From: Flavobacterium paronense
GTDB taxonomy: Bacteria; Bacteroidota; Bacteroidia; Flavobacteriales; Flavobacteriaceae
DNA length: 64,000 nucleotides
Direction of reading: 5' to 3'
Assembly (NCBI RefSeq): GCF_030409795.1
Contig: NZ_JAUFQN010000019.1
Coordinates: forward strand, 2,480,001-2,544,000
Positions 34,162 through 44,035 of the stretch are shown here, piece by piece. The notes below the pieces were generated by a model, which searched no databases, was not told the origin of the DNA, and saw nothing but the letters and a program-made list of their open reading frames with translations. Every line of letters begins with the position of its first letter. Position 1 is the first letter of the stretch. The translations under genes and the position numbers were made by a program.

Positions 34162-34893
34162 ATGTCAAAGATTATCACGCCCTATAAAGATTCGTCTTTG
34201 GGCAAAAAAGAGCAGGTTGCTCAAATGTTCGACAACATTTCTGGAAACTATGATGGCTTAAACAGAGTTATATCGCTTGGTATTGATATGAAATGGCGAA
34301 AAAAAGTAGTCGCTTTAGTGGCTGAAAAAAATCCGGAAACTATTCTTGATATTGCTACTGGCACAGGAGATTTGGTCATTATGATGTCAAATACTTCTGC
34401 CAAAAAGATTATCGGCCTTGATATTTCAGCCGGAATGCTTGAAGTTGGGAAGCAAAAAATTGAAGCAAAAAAATTATCTGATAAAATAGAAATGGTTTTG
34501 GGCGATAGCGAAAGCATGCCTTATCCTGATAATTATTTTGATGCAATTACCGTATCTTTTGGCATCAGAAATTTTGAAACTTTGGAAAAAGGCTTAGCCG
34601 AAATTTACAGGGTTTTAAAACCAAACGGTATTTTTGTGATACTAGAAACTTCGGTTCCGACTAAATTTCCATTTAAACAAGGCTATTCATTTTACACTAA
34701 ATTTATTTTACCTATTATTGGAAAAATTTTCTCGAAAGACAATAATGCTTATGGTTATTTATCTGAATCGGCGGCAAATTTCCCTTTCGGAGAAACTTTA
34801 AACAATATATTACGTAAAATTTCGTTTATAGAATGTAAAGCTATGCCACAAACGTTTGGTGTTGCTACAATATACACAGCAACCAAAAAATGA
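34162..34893 (+). CDS. ubiE: demethylmenaquinone methyltransferase
   Basis: SAM-dependent C-methylation in the last step of menaquinone synthesis (UbiE/MenG), 243 residues. The family signatures YDGLNRVISLGIDMKWRKKVV (30-50), the SAM site ILDIATGTGDL (61-71) and VSFGIRNFETLEKGLAEIYRVLKPNG (about 130-155) are present. Bacteroidota respire with menaquinone, so the menaquinone role is the likely one. It is followed after 21 bases by porT. Confidence 0.93.
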   Translation: MSKIITPYKDSSLGKKEQVAQMFDNISGNYDGLNRVISLGIDMKWRKKVVALVAEKNPETILDIATGTGDLVIMMSNTSAKKIIGLDISAGMLEVGKQKIEAKKLSDKIEMVLGDSESMPYPDNYFDAITVSFGIRNFETLEKGLAEIYRVLKPNGIFVILETSVPTKFPFKQGYSFYTKFILPIIGKIFSKDNNAYGYLSESAANFPFGETLNNILRKISFIECKAMPQTFGVATIYTATKK

Positions 34894-34914
34894 AATTGAC
34901 TTTTTAGTAATGAT

Positions 34915-35625
34915 ATGAAAAAAATAGTAGTTCTATTTCTTCTACTTTCTACATATGCCCATGCTCAATTGGGTAAAAGTATGTTTACAAAAGATCCTAT
35001 AATTAATTTGGAGAATTTTGACAAACAACGTATTTATTGGGGTTACTTTTTGGGTTTTAGTAGTTTTGATTTTAAAACCGATTTTAAAACAAATCCATTA
35101 CCCGGCAAACTTATTGATGTTAAAGGTCATTCTGGATTTAATGTTGGATTGGTTGGCGTGCTTCGCCTACACGAATATGTAGAGTTGCGATTTGAACCCG
35201 GTTTATATTATGCCAGCAGAACGCTCACCTATTCACAATTTACCAATGATAGAGACGGTGTCAGAGAAGTAAAAGCGACATACATTGATTTTCCTTTGAT
35301 GTTAAAATTCTCTTCATTGAGAACCGGAAATGTTAGACCTTATCTTCTTGGCGGATTATCTTCAACGCTAAATCTTTCGAGCAATTCTAAATCTAAAGAT
35401 GATAATTTAGAGCAAAGATTTAGAGTAAAACCATGGACACAAAACTACACTTTGGGCTTTGGTGTTGATTTGTATTTTGAATATTTCAAATTCTCGCCTT
35501 CTATTCGTGGCGTCTTTGGATTGAAAGATGAATTAATTCGCGATACCGATCCAAATAGTCCGTGGACAGGAAATATCCAATCGATGAAAACACGTGCGTT
35601 GTTAATCAATTTTACTTTCCATTAA
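34915..35625 (+). CDS. porT: PorT-family protein of the type IX secretion system
   Basis: A 236-residue outer-membrane barrel needed for gliding and T9SS export in flavobacteria. The signal peptide (MKKIVVLFLLLSTYAHAQ) is followed by the PorT pattern FDKQRIYWGYFLGFSSFDFK and a barrel that ends ALLINFTFH. Position directly after ubiE agrees with my memory of other flavobacteria. It fits with the T9SS cargo encoded at 13877. The stop codon overlaps that of the convergent methyltransferase gene by three bases. Confidence 0.82.
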   Translation: MKKIVVLFLLLSTYAHAQLGKSMFTKDPIINLENFDKQRIYWGYFLGFSSFDFKTDFKTNPLPGKLIDVKGHSGFNVGLVGVLRLHEYVELRFEPGLYYASRTLTYSQFTNDRDGVREVKATYIDFPLMLKFSSLRTGNVRPYLLGGLSSTLNLSSNSKSKDDNLEQRFRVKPWTQNYTLGFGVDLYFEYFKFSPSIRGVFGLKDELIRDTDPNSPWTGNIQSMKTRALLINFTFH

Positions 35626-36350
35626 GATTCTCTTCTAAACTCACTCAGGAAAATCGCGGTTGCGGTTGCTACATTTAAACTTTCCGTTTTTTGCATGTCA
35701 CCAAATCTTGGAATAGCAATTCTGTTTTTTATGCATTTTTCTAAACTTGCCGAAATTCCGTTGGCTTCGTTTCCGAGAATTAAAATGGCTTCTTTAGGTA
35801 AGACTTCTTTATAAAGGTTTTTGCCATCCATAAAAGTGCCAAAAACAGGAAGTGAACTTTCTAAAACATACGCATTTAAATCAACATAATTTATCTTAAC
35901 TCTAGTAATGGAACCCATTGTTGCCTGAATTACTTTTGGATTATAAACATCAACAGTTTCGTGAGAACATAACAATTGCTTCACACCAAACCAATCGCAA
36001 AGCCTGATTATTGTGCCTAAATTTCCAGGATCGCGAATATCATCCAAAGCGACAATTAATCCTTTCGTATCTGTTTTGGTCGCTTGCGGGATTTTAAAAA
36101 TCGCCAAACAGGAACTTGCCGAACTCAAAGCGGTAATTCGCTTCATATCCGCTTCTTTTATTGCTGTTTTTTGAGAAATAGGTACTTCTTCAAAAATAGC
36201 TTCAGTTTCGAATAAATGTTCGAGCACAAAATTTGATGCTAACAATTCTTGAATTACCTTTACACCTTCGGCAATAAACAATTGATTCTCGATTCTATAT
36301 TTTTTATGTTGAAGACTTGTAATTAATTTTATTTGGTTTTTACTAACCAT
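35622..36350 (-). CDS. TrmH-family (SpoU) RNA methyltransferase
   Basis: 2'-O-methylates a ribose in rRNA or tRNA, 242 residues. The start is set at MVSKNQIKLITSLQHKK (36350); the open frame continues upstream into the next gene without family similarity. The substrate-binding domain is N-terminal. The knotted SAM domain has ALDDIRDPGNLGTIIRLCDWFG, ILGNEANGIS and a C-terminal RIPRFGDMQKTESLNVATATAIFLSE, matching motifs 1-3. The target cannot be decided. Confidence 0.88.
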   Translation of the reverse strand: MVSKNQIKLITSLQHKKYRIENQLFIAEGVKVIQELLASNFVLEHLFETEAIFEEVPISQKTAIKEADMKRITALSSASSCLAIFKIPQATKTDTKGLIVALDDIRDPGNLGTIIRLCDWFGVKQLLCSHETVDVYNPKVIQATMGSITRVKINYVDLNAYVLESSLPVFGTFMDGKNLYKEVLPKEAILILGNEANGISASLEKCIKNRIAIPRFGDMQKTESLNVATATAIFLSEFRRES

Positions 36351-36359
36351 AAAATAATG

Positions 36360-36367
36360 TATTTTTG
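36360..36367 (+). promoter_or_regulatory. -7 box of the BamA/TamA-like gene
   Basis: TATTTTTG, perfect TAnnTTTG, ends 20 bases before the TTG start codon. Confidence 0.45.
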
Positions 36368-36387
36368 AATTAAATATTTCGCAACAC

Positions 36388-38934
36388 TTGAAAAATAGTA
36401 TCACAAAAATATCATTATTTATTCTAATTGGGCTAATTATCTTTGGTTGCAACACCACAAAAAGAGTTCCTGAAGGTAAAAGTCTTCTAACCAAAAACAA
36501 CATTTTTGTCGACGGTAAAAAAAACAACGTTGAAGATGTTTTCAATCAGTTGTACCAAAAACAAAATAGTTCTATTCTTGGCTATCGTCTGCGATTGAAT
36601 ATTTACAATTTAGCTAAACAAAAAACCGACTCGATTTATAGAGCCAAGTTTGCCAAAAATCCCAAAAAATATAATCGAAAAGCTAAATGGCTTTCCAAAA
36701 AACAAGTCAAAAGATTAGGCGAATCTTTTTGGTATGCCGGCATTCATAATTTCTTGAGAAAAACAGGCGAAGCGCCAGTAATTTTAGATACTATAAGCAC
36801 TAAAAAATCATTGAGACGATTAAAATCTTATTTTTTTACTCGTGGTTATTTTGATGCAACTACTAATTACAAAATTGACAGTATAGGTCCAAAAAAAGTA
36901 AAACTACGATATGACATAGTAAAAGGAAATCCATATATAATTGACAGTATCAATAGTAACATCTTGAGTTTACCTTTAGATTCTATTTATCAATTGCGAA
37001 AAAGAAATTCATTTATAAAATCGGGCAAACGTCTTGAATATTCAAATTTTGATTCTGAAAAAGCGAGAATTACAGAAGATTTTAGAAACAATGGAGCCTT
37101 TCGATTTCAACAAAACTATGTAAGCTATGTCGTTGATACTTTAACCCAAAAGCATCTTGCTAATGTTGATTTAATTATTGAAAAAGAATCTATTAGAGTC
37201 GAAGATAGTTTGTACAGCGTTCCTTTTGAATTATATAAAATAAGTAAAGTTAACATCTACACTGACCATAGTCCTTCCAATCAAAATCTTCCAATAAAAG
37301 ACAGTACTGTTTATAAAGACTTCACTTTATATAGTGTCAACAAATTAAAATACCGCCCAAAAGCAATTACAGATGGAATTTTTGTGACCAAAGGCAATTA
37401 TTTTTCAGATAGTAAAACAACATTGACATCTAAATATTTGAGTAATCTTAAAGTTTTCAATTATCCTTTGATTCAATATATAGAGGATAAAAAACAAAAA
37501 AATGGATTGATTGCGAATATTTATTTAACACCAAGAAAAAAATATACGTTTGGGTATTCTAACGATTTTATCCATTCTAACATTCAGGATTTCGGAATAT
37601 CCGGAAATACATTTTTGAGTATTCGAAACGTATTTAATGGTGCCGAAACATTTGAAATAGGTGCTAGAGGAAGTATTGGAGCTTCAAAAGATTTTGCCAA
37701 TCCGAATAATAACTTTTTCAACATTTCGGAAATTGGGGCCGATGCCAAATTAAATTTTCCAAGATTATTTTTGCCTTTTAAAACAGACAAAATTATTCCA
37801 AAAACCATGATTCCTTATACTACAATTAGTGTGGGTTATTCTAAGCAAACCAACATCGGATTAGACAAACAAAATTTTACCAGTTCGCTCGTTTACAATT
37901 GGACACCGAAGAAAAACACAACCTTCCGTTTTGATTTGATAAATATTCAGTTTGTAAAAAATATAAATCCAGGCAATTATTTTAATGTTTATAAATCTTC
38001 CTTTAATGCATTAAATGCTTTAGCAGATATTTATAATCTAAATTCGAGCTATATAAATCCACTCACTGGAAAACTGGATATTGACTCTGGCACTAATGCT
38101 TTTTTAAATGATGTTTTAGGAACAAATCCTGTTGTTTTTCCAACCACAGCCGATTTAAAAACAATAAGAAGTATAGACGAACAAAAAACAAGATTGACCG
38201 AAGACAATTTGATTGTTGCATCAACTATTGCCTTTTCAAAAACTTCACAAAAAGATTTAACAGACAACACTTTTTATGCTATCAAAGCAAAGGTTGAATC
38301 AGCCGGAAACTTAATGTCTCTAATAGCCGGAGCTTCTAAACAAACCCAAGACGGTTCTAAAACAGCTTTTGGTGTAGCCTTTTCACAATATATTAAAACC
38401 GAGTTTGAGTATATTAAACACTGGGATTTACGACGCAAAAAAGTATTAGCAGCCAAAGCATTTTGTGGTGTAGCGATTCCTTATGGCAACTCGAAAAGTG
38501 TTCCTTTTTCCCGCAGTTATTTTGCTGGTGGAACTAACGATATTCGAGCTTGGCAATCCTATAGTTTAGGGCCGGGGAAAACGGTTTCGGTTAATGATTT
38601 TAACGAGGCCAATTTAAAACTGCTTTTTAGCACAGAATTTCGTTTTAATATTTTCAAACAGTTGAATAGTGCTCTTTTTATTGATGCTGGTAATATATGG
38701 AATGTCAGTGATATTGCTGTAAATCCAGATGCTGTTTTTTCGGGCTTGAAATCTCTGGAGAATATTGCTGTTGGTTCCGGATTTGGCTTTAGATATGACT
38801 TTAGTTTCTTTGTAATCCGACTTGATTTAGGATTCAAAACCTACAATCCAGCTAACATGGAAAACGAAAAATGGTTTAAAGAAATGCGATTTAACAAATC
38901 GGTTATAAATATTGGAATTAATTATCCTTTCTAA
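36388..38934 (+). CDS. BamA/TamA-family outer-membrane lipoprotein
   Basis: An 848-residue Omp85-superfamily protein. It starts at TTG; no in-frame ATG lies nearby. A lipoprotein signal (MKNSITKISLFILIGLIIFGC) makes Cys21 the lipidated residue. POTRA-like units lie in about residues 25-330, with a C-terminal barrel ending INIGINYPF and the Omp85-type motif RSYFAGGTNDIRAW near residue 710. It resembles TamA-like lipidated Omp85 proteins of Bacteroidota rather than the essential BamA. The substrates are unknown. Confidence 0.85.
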   Translation: MKNSITKISLFILIGLIIFGCNTTKRVPEGKSLLTKNNIFVDGKKNNVEDVFNQLYQKQNSSILGYRLRLNIYNLAKQKTDSIYRAKFAKNPKKYNRKAKWLSKKQVKRLGESFWYAGIHNFLRKTGEAPVILDTISTKKSLRRLKSYFFTRGYFDATTNYKIDSIGPKKVKLRYDIVKGNPYIIDSINSNILSLPLDSIYQLRKRNSFIKSGKRLEYSNFDSEKARITEDFRNNGAFRFQQNYVSYVVDTLTQKHLANVDLIIEKESIRVEDSLYSVPFELYKISKVNIYTDHSPSNQNLPIKDSTVYKDFTLYSVNKLKYRPKAITDGIFVTKGNYFSDSKTTLTSKYLSNLKVFNYPLIQYIEDKKQKNGLIANIYLTPRKKYTFGYSNDFIHSNIQDFGISGNTFLSIRNVFNGAETFEIGARGSIGASKDFANPNNNFFNISEIGADAKLNFPRLFLPFKTDKIIPKTMIPYTTISVGYSKQTNIGLDKQNFTSSLVYNWTPKKNTTFRFDLINIQFVKNINPGNYFNVYKSSFNALNALADIYNLNSSYINPLTGKLDIDSGTNAFLNDVLGTNPVVFPTTADLKTIRSIDEQKTRLTEDNLIVASTIAFSKTSQKDLTDNTFYAIKAKVESAGNLMSLIAGASKQTQDGSKTAFGVAFSQYIKTEFEYIKHWDLRRKKVLAAKAFCGVAIPYGNSKSVPFSRSYFAGGTNDIRAWQSYSLGPGKTVSVNDFNEANLKLLFSTEFRFNIFKQLNSALFIDAGNIWNVSDIAVNPDAVFSGLKSLENIAVGSGFGFRYDFSFFVIRLDLGFKTYNPANMENEKWFKEMRFNKSVINIGINYPF

Positions 38935-38947
38935 AAATAGAAATTAT

Positions 38948-38955
38948 TATTTTTG
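38948..38955 (+). promoter_or_regulatory. fbaA -7 box
   Basis: TATTTTTG, a perfect TAnnTTTG match 28 bases ahead of the chosen ATG, rules out the upstream in-frame start at 38912. Confidence 0.55.
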
Positions 38956-38983
38956 TAAACTTAACTTTAAAACAACACATACA

Positions 38984-40051
38984 ATGGCTCATAATATTAA
39001 ACCAGGAGTAGCAACTGGAGATGAAGTTCAAGCAATTTTTGCTTATGCTAAAGAAAAAGGATTTGCACTTCCTGCAGTAAACGTAATTGGTTCAAGCACT
39101 ATAAATGGCGTTATAGAAACTGCAGCTAAATTAAACGCTCCGGTTATTATTCAGTTTTCAAATGGTGGCGCACAATTTAATGCTGGAAAAGGACTTTCAA
39201 ATGCTGGTGAAAAATCGGCCATTGCTGGTGGTATTGCAGGTGCAAAACACATTCATACTTTGGCTGAAGCTTATGGCGCAACTGTAATTCTTCATACTGA
39301 CCATTGTGCTAAAAAACTACTACCTTGGATTGATGGTTTATTAGATGCTTCTGAAAAACATTTCGCTGAAACTGGAAAACCATTATTTTCTTCACACATG
39401 ATTGATTTATCAGAAGAACCAATTCATGAGAACATTGAAATTTGTAAAACCTATTTGGCTAGAATGAGCAAAATGGGAATGACATTAGAAATCGAATTAG
39501 GAATTACAGGTGGTGAAGAAGATGGTGTTGACAATTCAGATGTGGATAGCTCAAAATTATACACACAACCTTCTGAAGTATCCTATGCTTATGAAGAGCT
39601 TTTAAAAGTGAGCCCAAGATTTACTATCGCAGCCTCTTTCGGAAACGTTCATGGCGTTTACAAACCAGGAAATGTAAAATTAACTCCAAAAATCTTGAAA
39701 AATTCTCAAGATTATGTTCAAAATAAATTCAACACAGGTCACAATCCTGTTGACTTTGTGTTTCATGGTGGTTCAGGTTCAACGCTTGAAGAAATCAGAG
39801 AAGCTATTGGATATGGTGTTGTCAAAATGAATATCGACACTGATTTACAGTTTGCCTACACTGAAGGTATCCGTGATTATATGGTGAATAATATTGAGTA
39901 TTTAAGAACTCAAATTGGAAGTCCCGACGGAGCAGATTCTCCAAACAAAAAACACTATGATCCAAGAAAATGGATACGTGAAGGTGAAATGACTTTCAAC
40001 AAAAGATTAGAGGAAGCATTTGCTGATTTGAACAACGTAAATACATTATAA
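38984..40051 (+). CDS. fbaA: class II fructose-bisphosphate aldolase
   Basis: Zinc enzyme of glycolysis and gluconeogenesis that splits fructose-1,6-bisphosphate, 355 residues from MAHNIKPGVATGDEV. Zinc ligands and active-site segments are visible: LHTDHCAKKLLPWIDG (about 105-120), IAASFGNVHGVYKPGNV (about 213-229) and FVFHGGSGSTLEEI (about 258-271), then KMNIDTDLQFAY. This is the long E. coli-like type. accD follows after a 64-base spacer with a 38-bp palindrome. Confidence 0.95.
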   Translation: MAHNIKPGVATGDEVQAIFAYAKEKGFALPAVNVIGSSTINGVIETAAKLNAPVIIQFSNGGAQFNAGKGLSNAGEKSAIAGGIAGAKHIHTLAEAYGATVILHTDHCAKKLLPWIDGLLDASEKHFAETGKPLFSSHMIDLSEEPIHENIEICKTYLARMSKMGMTLEIELGITGGEEDGVDNSDVDSSKLYTQPSEVSYAYEELLKVSPRFTIAASFGNVHGVYKPGNVKLTPKILKNSQDYVQNKFNTGHNPVDFVFHGGSGSTLEEIREAIGYGVVKMNIDTDLQFAYTEGIRDYMVNNIEYLRTQIGSPDGADSPNKKHYDPRKWIREGEMTFNKRLEEAFADLNNVNTL

Positions 40052-40060
40052 TTAACAATT

Positions 40061-40098
40061 GATAATTGACAATGAATAATTATTCATTGTCAATTATC
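40061..40098. repeat. 38-bp perfect palindrome between fbaA and accD
   Basis: The 38 bases read the same on both strands, centred between 40079 and 40080, with no loop. Related words continue on both sides. As RNA it would form a strong stem with an unfavourable tight loop; as DNA it may form a cruciform. No poly-T tract follows, so it is a poor terminator. Confidence 0.8.
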
Positions 40099-40115
40099 CA
40101 TTATCCATTAAAATT

Positions 40116-40970
40116 ATGGCTTGGTTTAAAAGAACAGAAAAAGGTATCACCACCGCAACCGAAGACAAAAAAGACGTTCCAAAAGGACTTTGGTATAAAT
40201 CGCCAACAGGAAAGATTATTGACCAAGACGAATTAGCCAGAAATCTTTGGGTAAGTCCAGAAGATGATTTTCATGTTAGAATTGGTAGTAAAGAATACTT
40301 TGAAATTTTATTTGACAACAATGAATTCAAAGAGTTAGATGCTAAAATGACTTCAAAAGACACTTTAGGTTTTGTGGATACTAAAAAATATTCTGAACGT
40401 TTGAAAGATGCTATCGAAAAAACAGGCTTGAAAGATGCTGTTCGTACTGGTGTTGGAAAATCAAAAGGCAAAGATTTAGTAGTTTGTTGTATGGATTTCG
40501 CTTTTATTGGTGGTTCAATGGGCGCCGTTGTGGGTGAAAAAATCGCCCGTGGTATTGATCATTCTATCAAACATAAAATCCCATTTGTGATGATTTCAAA
40601 ATCGGGTGGCGCTCGTATGATGGAAGCTGCTTATTCGTTGATGCAGTTGGCAAAGACTTCTGCAAAATTGGCACAGTTGGCTGAAGCTAAAATTCCGTAT
40701 ATTTCTTTATGTACTGACCCAACAACTGGTGGAACTACAGCTTCTTATGCGATGCTTGGAGATGTTAATATTTCTGAACCTGGTGCTTTGATTGGTTTTG
40801 CTGGTCCAAGAGTTGTTCGAGATACTACAGGAAAAGATTTGCCAGAAGGTTTTCAAACCGCAGAGTTTGTATTAGAACATGGCTTCCTTGATTTTATCAC
40901 GCCTAGAAAAGAACTAAAAGATAAGATTAATTTATATCTCGATTTGATTTTGAATCAGGAGATTAGATAA
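40116..40970 (+). CDS. accD: acetyl-CoA carboxylase carboxyltransferase, beta subunit (no zinc ribbon)
   Basis: Half of the enzyme that transfers the carboxyl group to acetyl-CoA at the start of fatty-acid synthesis, 284 residues. The crotonase-fold core is intact: [60 protein letters not shown] and IGFAGPRVV. At the N-terminus the usual four zinc-ribbon cysteines are absent. The segments read WYKSPTGK and WVSPEDDFH, with Ser-Pro in place of Cys-Pro. From memory the same change occurs in other flavobacterial AccD, so it is likely a lineage feature and not damage. Confidence 0.92.
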   Translation: MAWFKRTEKGITTATEDKKDVPKGLWYKSPTGKIIDQDELARNLWVSPEDDFHVRIGSKEYFEILFDNNEFKELDAKMTSKDTLGFVDTKKYSERLKDAIEKTGLKDAVRTGVGKSKGKDLVVCCMDFAFIGGSMGAVVGEKIARGIDHSIKHKIPFVMISKSGGARMMEAAYSLMQLAKTSAKLAQLAEAKIPYISLCTDPTTGGTTASYAMLGDVNISEPGALIGFAGPRVVRDTTGKDLPEGFQTAEFVLEHGFLDFITPRKELKDKINLYLDLILNQEIR

Positions 40971-41037
40971 TAAATATAACACCATAAATATTTAGAAACA
41001 CAAAGCTTTTTACTTTGTGTTTTTTTATGATTACTTT

Positions 41038-42294
41038 TTAAAACCCGCTTCTAATCGCTTCAACAGGGTCTAATCGTGAAGCAGAAATAGCAGGTAAAAT
41101 ACCTGATAACAAACCTACTATCATAGACAAACCAAAACCTATAAGAACATTCGAGAAACTTAAAACAAATTCGAATTCCAATACATTTGTGAGTAGTATT
41201 GTCAAAAACCAGACTATCAGCAAACCTATAATTCCGCCAAATACACAAAGAATAATGGCTTCAAACAAAAACTGAAAAAGTATAAATTTGTTTTTGGCAC
41301 CTAATGATTTTTGAATTCCGATTAAATTGGTTCTTTCTTTCACTGAAACAAACATAATATTGGCAATTCCAAAACCTCCAACTAAAAACGAAAAGAGACT
41401 GATGATAATTCCACCAATACGAACTTGGCTTATAACTCCGTCTAACAAATCAGTAAAACCGGAAAGCACACTGACAAAAAAGTTGTCTATATCACCTTGC
41501 TTTACCCCTCTGAAAGTGCGTAATTTTTGAGTGATTTCACCTTTTAATTCGTCAATATCAATACTTTCTTGAGGCTTTATTATAATCATGGCAGATACTT
41601 TCGGGTTGTTATCACCATAAATTCTTCTTAGAAAATTAGAAGGTAAAAAAGCCGAGACATCATCGCCTCCTCCGAAACCCATCGTGGAATCACCTTTCTT
41701 TTTAGTAATACCAATCACCTTAAACTGTTGTCCATATATACGAATTGATTTCCCAATCGGGTCAAGCTCTCCAAAAAGCGATTGTGCAATATCATGTCCA
41801 ATAACCACCACTTGCTTTCCTGAATTGGATTCTGATTCATTAAAAAAACGCCCAGAGGAAAACTCCATTCGTTGAATATCTGTAAACTCAAAAGTTACCG
41901 GAACCATATTTACATTATCAACCGTATTTGCTTCAAATTTTAGGGTTTGGTTTAAAGTCATATACTGAAAACAGACATCTTCAACGTTGTTCAACGATGA
42001 TTTTAAATATTGGTATTCTTCATAACTGACTTTTGGGAATTGGTCCCTCTTCCATCTTGGAATATCACTTGGTCCAAAGGACCTGTTGGTCAAATAAATG
42101 GTGTTTTTATCTAAAGTGCTCAAATCAGCCTTGATTTTCCTATCTAAAGAATCAACAGCAGCCAGCACCGCAATGATAGAAAATATACCAATAGTCACAC
42201 CCAATAAAGACAGCATGGTTCTCAACTTGTTGTTTCGAAGCGCATTCATGGCAAAAGCAAAACTTTCTTTGAGGAGTCTTAAGTAAAGTAACAT
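41038..42294 (-). CDS. MacB/FtsX-type ABC transporter permease
   Basis: A 418-residue permease. An N-terminal helix (about 20-42: LRTMLSLLGVTIGIFSIIAVLA) is followed by a periplasmic MacB-PCD domain (about 43-270), then the FtsX domain with three helices (about 290-400) and the closing ISASRLDPVEAIRSGF. MacB-like systems move lipoproteins, peptides or drugs with an ATPase and a periplasmic adaptor. Neither partner is adjacent here, so substrate and complex remain unknown. Confidence 0.88.
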   Translation of the reverse strand: MLLYLRLLKESFAFAMNALRNNKLRTMLSLLGVTIGIFSIIAVLAAVDSLDRKIKADLSTLDKNTIYLTNRSFGPSDIPRWKRDQFPKVSYEEYQYLKSSLNNVEDVCFQYMTLNQTLKFEANTVDNVNMVPVTFEFTDIQRMEFSSGRFFNESESNSGKQVVVIGHDIAQSLFGELDPIGKSIRIYGQQFKVIGITKKKGDSTMGFGGGDDVSAFLPSNFLRRIYGDNNPKVSAMIIIKPQESIDIDELKGEITQKLRTFRGVKQGDIDNFFVSVLSGFTDLLDGVISQVRIGGIIISLFSFLVGGFGIANIMFVSVKERTNLIGIQKSLGAKNKFILFQFLFEAIILCVFGGIIGLLIVWFLTILLTNVLEFEFVLSFSNVLIGFGLSMIVGLLSGILPAISASRLDPVEAIRSGF

Positions 42295-42426
42295 TTGGTT
42301 GATTTATAATGTTGTAAATTTCAATAAAAAATAATGAAAATCGCCTCTATTTTTTAGATTGCTTAATAGGTAGTAAAAAATAAAATATTGTTACACTACA
42401 TGCTTGAATTTTGCATTCAAAAAAAC

Positions 42427-42434
42427 TACTTTTG
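42427..42434 (+). promoter_or_regulatory. purH -7 box
   Basis: TACTTTTG, a perfect TAnnTTTG match 21 bases ahead of the purH ATG at 42456; a TTG lies about 20 bases upstream. Confidence 0.55.
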
Positions 42435-42455
42435 TGCCTTAAACACAACTACACA

Positions 42456-43982
42456 ATGAACACTACAAAAACAATTAAATCGGCACTGATTTCAGTCTAT
42501 TCAAAAGACGGATTAGAACCGATAGTTCGCAAACTACACGAACAAAACGTAACAATTTATTCTACTGGAGGAACAGAAGAATTCATTAACAATTTAGGAA
42601 TTCCAGTAGTTCCGGTTGAAGAAGTTACTTCCTATCCTTCTATCCTTGGCGGAAGAGTTAAAACCTTACATCCAAAAATTTTTGGAGGTATTTTAAACCG
42701 TCAGGACAATGAAACAGATGTGGCTCAAATGGCAGCTTTTGAAATCCCACAGATTGATTTAGTGATTGTCGATTTATATCCTTTTGAAAAAACAGTTGCT
42801 TCGGGCGCTAGCGAAAATGACATTATTGAAAAAATTGATATTGGTGGAATTTCATTAATTCGTGCTGCTGCGAAGAACTTCAAAGACACCGTTATTGTAG
42901 CTTCCGTAAATGAATATTCGATTTTACTGGATTACATTTCAACTCAAAATGGCTACACTACTTTGGAACAGAGAAAAATTTTGGCAACCAAAGCTTTTCA
43001 TATTTCTTCTCATTATGACACGGCAATCTTCAATTATTTCAACACGGACGAAACTGTTTTCAAAGCAAGTATTGATAACGGACAGATTTTAAGATATGGT
43101 GAAAACCCGCATCAGAAAGGCTTTTTCTTTGGTGATTTTGACAAAATGTTCAGCAAACTTCACGGAAAAGAATTGTCATATAATAATTTATTAGATGTAG
43201 ATGCTGCTGTGAATTTGATTTTGGAATTCAAAAATAATGAACCAACTTTTGCCATTTTAAAACACAACAACGCTTGCGGATTGGCAACAAGAAACAATAT
43301 GAAAGACGCTTATCTGACCGCTTTAGCATGTGACCCTACTTCTGCATTTGGTGGAGTTTTGATTGCTAATGGAAAAATAGATATGGCAACAGCCAAAGAA
43401 ATAAATTCGCTTTTTTGTGAAGTTGTCATCGCTCCTAGTTATGATGACGAAGCAATTAGTATTTTATCCGAAAAGAAAAACCGGATTATTTTGATTCAAC
43501 ACGATGTAGTATTACCAAATCGTCAAGTGAGAACTTGTTTAAACGGCTTATTGGTTCAGGACAGAAATAACATTACTGACTCAAAAGAAGATTTAAAAGT
43601 GGTTACATATTCTGCTCCAAGCGAGCAAGAAATAAATGATTTATTATTTGCTTCAAAAGTTTGCAAAAATACCAAATCAAATACGATTGTATTTGCAAAA
43701 AACAGTACATTAGTGGCATCTGGAACAGGTCAAACTTCGAGAGTTGATGCATTGAAACAAGCGATTGAAAAAGCGACAACTTTTGGATTTGATTTGAAGG
43801 GAGCAGTAATGGCAAGCGATGCTTTTTTCCCTTTCCCAGATTGTGTTGAAATTGCTCATAACGCTGGAATTACTGCTGTTATTCAACCAGGCGGTTCAAT
43901 AAAAGATGAGTTGAGTATTAATTTTTGCAACGAAAATAAAGTTGCTATGGTATTTACCGGAACACGTCATTTTAAACATTAA
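42456..43982 (+). CDS. purH: bifunctional AICAR formyltransferase / IMP cyclohydrolase
   Basis: Catalyses the last two steps of purine synthesis. The start at MNTTKTIKSALIS gives 508 residues. The N-terminal MGS-like cyclohydrolase has STGGTEEFI and LGGRVKTLHPKIFGGIL. The C-terminal formyltransferase has RYGENPHQKG, LKHNNACGLATR, FGGVLIANG, AIVASDAFFPF-type MASDAFFPFPD and IQPGGSIKDE. The upstream in-frame ATG at 42411 lies ahead of the promoter and is rejected. mreB follows, with its own promoter box just past the purH stop. Confidence 0.95.
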   Translation: MNTTKTIKSALISVYSKDGLEPIVRKLHEQNVTIYSTGGTEEFINNLGIPVVPVEEVTSYPSILGGRVKTLHPKIFGGILNRQDNETDVAQMAAFEIPQIDLVIVDLYPFEKTVASGASENDIIEKIDIGGISLIRAAAKNFKDTVIVASVNEYSILLDYISTQNGYTTLEQRKILATKAFHISSHYDTAIFNYFNTDETVFKASIDNGQILRYGENPHQKGFFFGDFDKMFSKLHGKELSYNNLLDVDAAVNLILEFKNNEPTFAILKHNNACGLATRNNMKDAYLTALACDPTSAFGGVLIANGKIDMATAKEINSLFCEVVIAPSYDDEAISILSEKKNRIILIQHDVVLPNRQVRTCLNGLLVQDRNNITDSKEDLKVVTYSAPSEQEINDLLFASKVCKNTKSNTIVFAKNSTLVASGTGQTSRVDALKQAIEKATTFGFDLKGAVMASDAFFPFPDCVEIAHNAGITAVIQPGGSIKDELSINFCNENKVAMVFTGTRHFKH

Positions 43983-43988
43983 TTTGTT

Positions 43989-43996
43989 TAACTTTG
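43989..43996 (+). promoter_or_regulatory. mreB operon -7 box
   Basis: TAACTTTG, a perfect TAnnTTTG match 7 bases past the purH stop and 39 bases ahead of mreB. Confidence 0.55.
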
Positions 43997-44035
43997 TGCG
44001 TTAAAATTTTATAAACATTAACCCTACTAAAATCT

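Noticed and set aside
36351..36545. 65-residue N-terminal extension of the TrmH-type methyltransferase
   Set aside because: It overlaps the start and promoter of the divergent lipoprotein gene and has no similarity to the family N-terminus.
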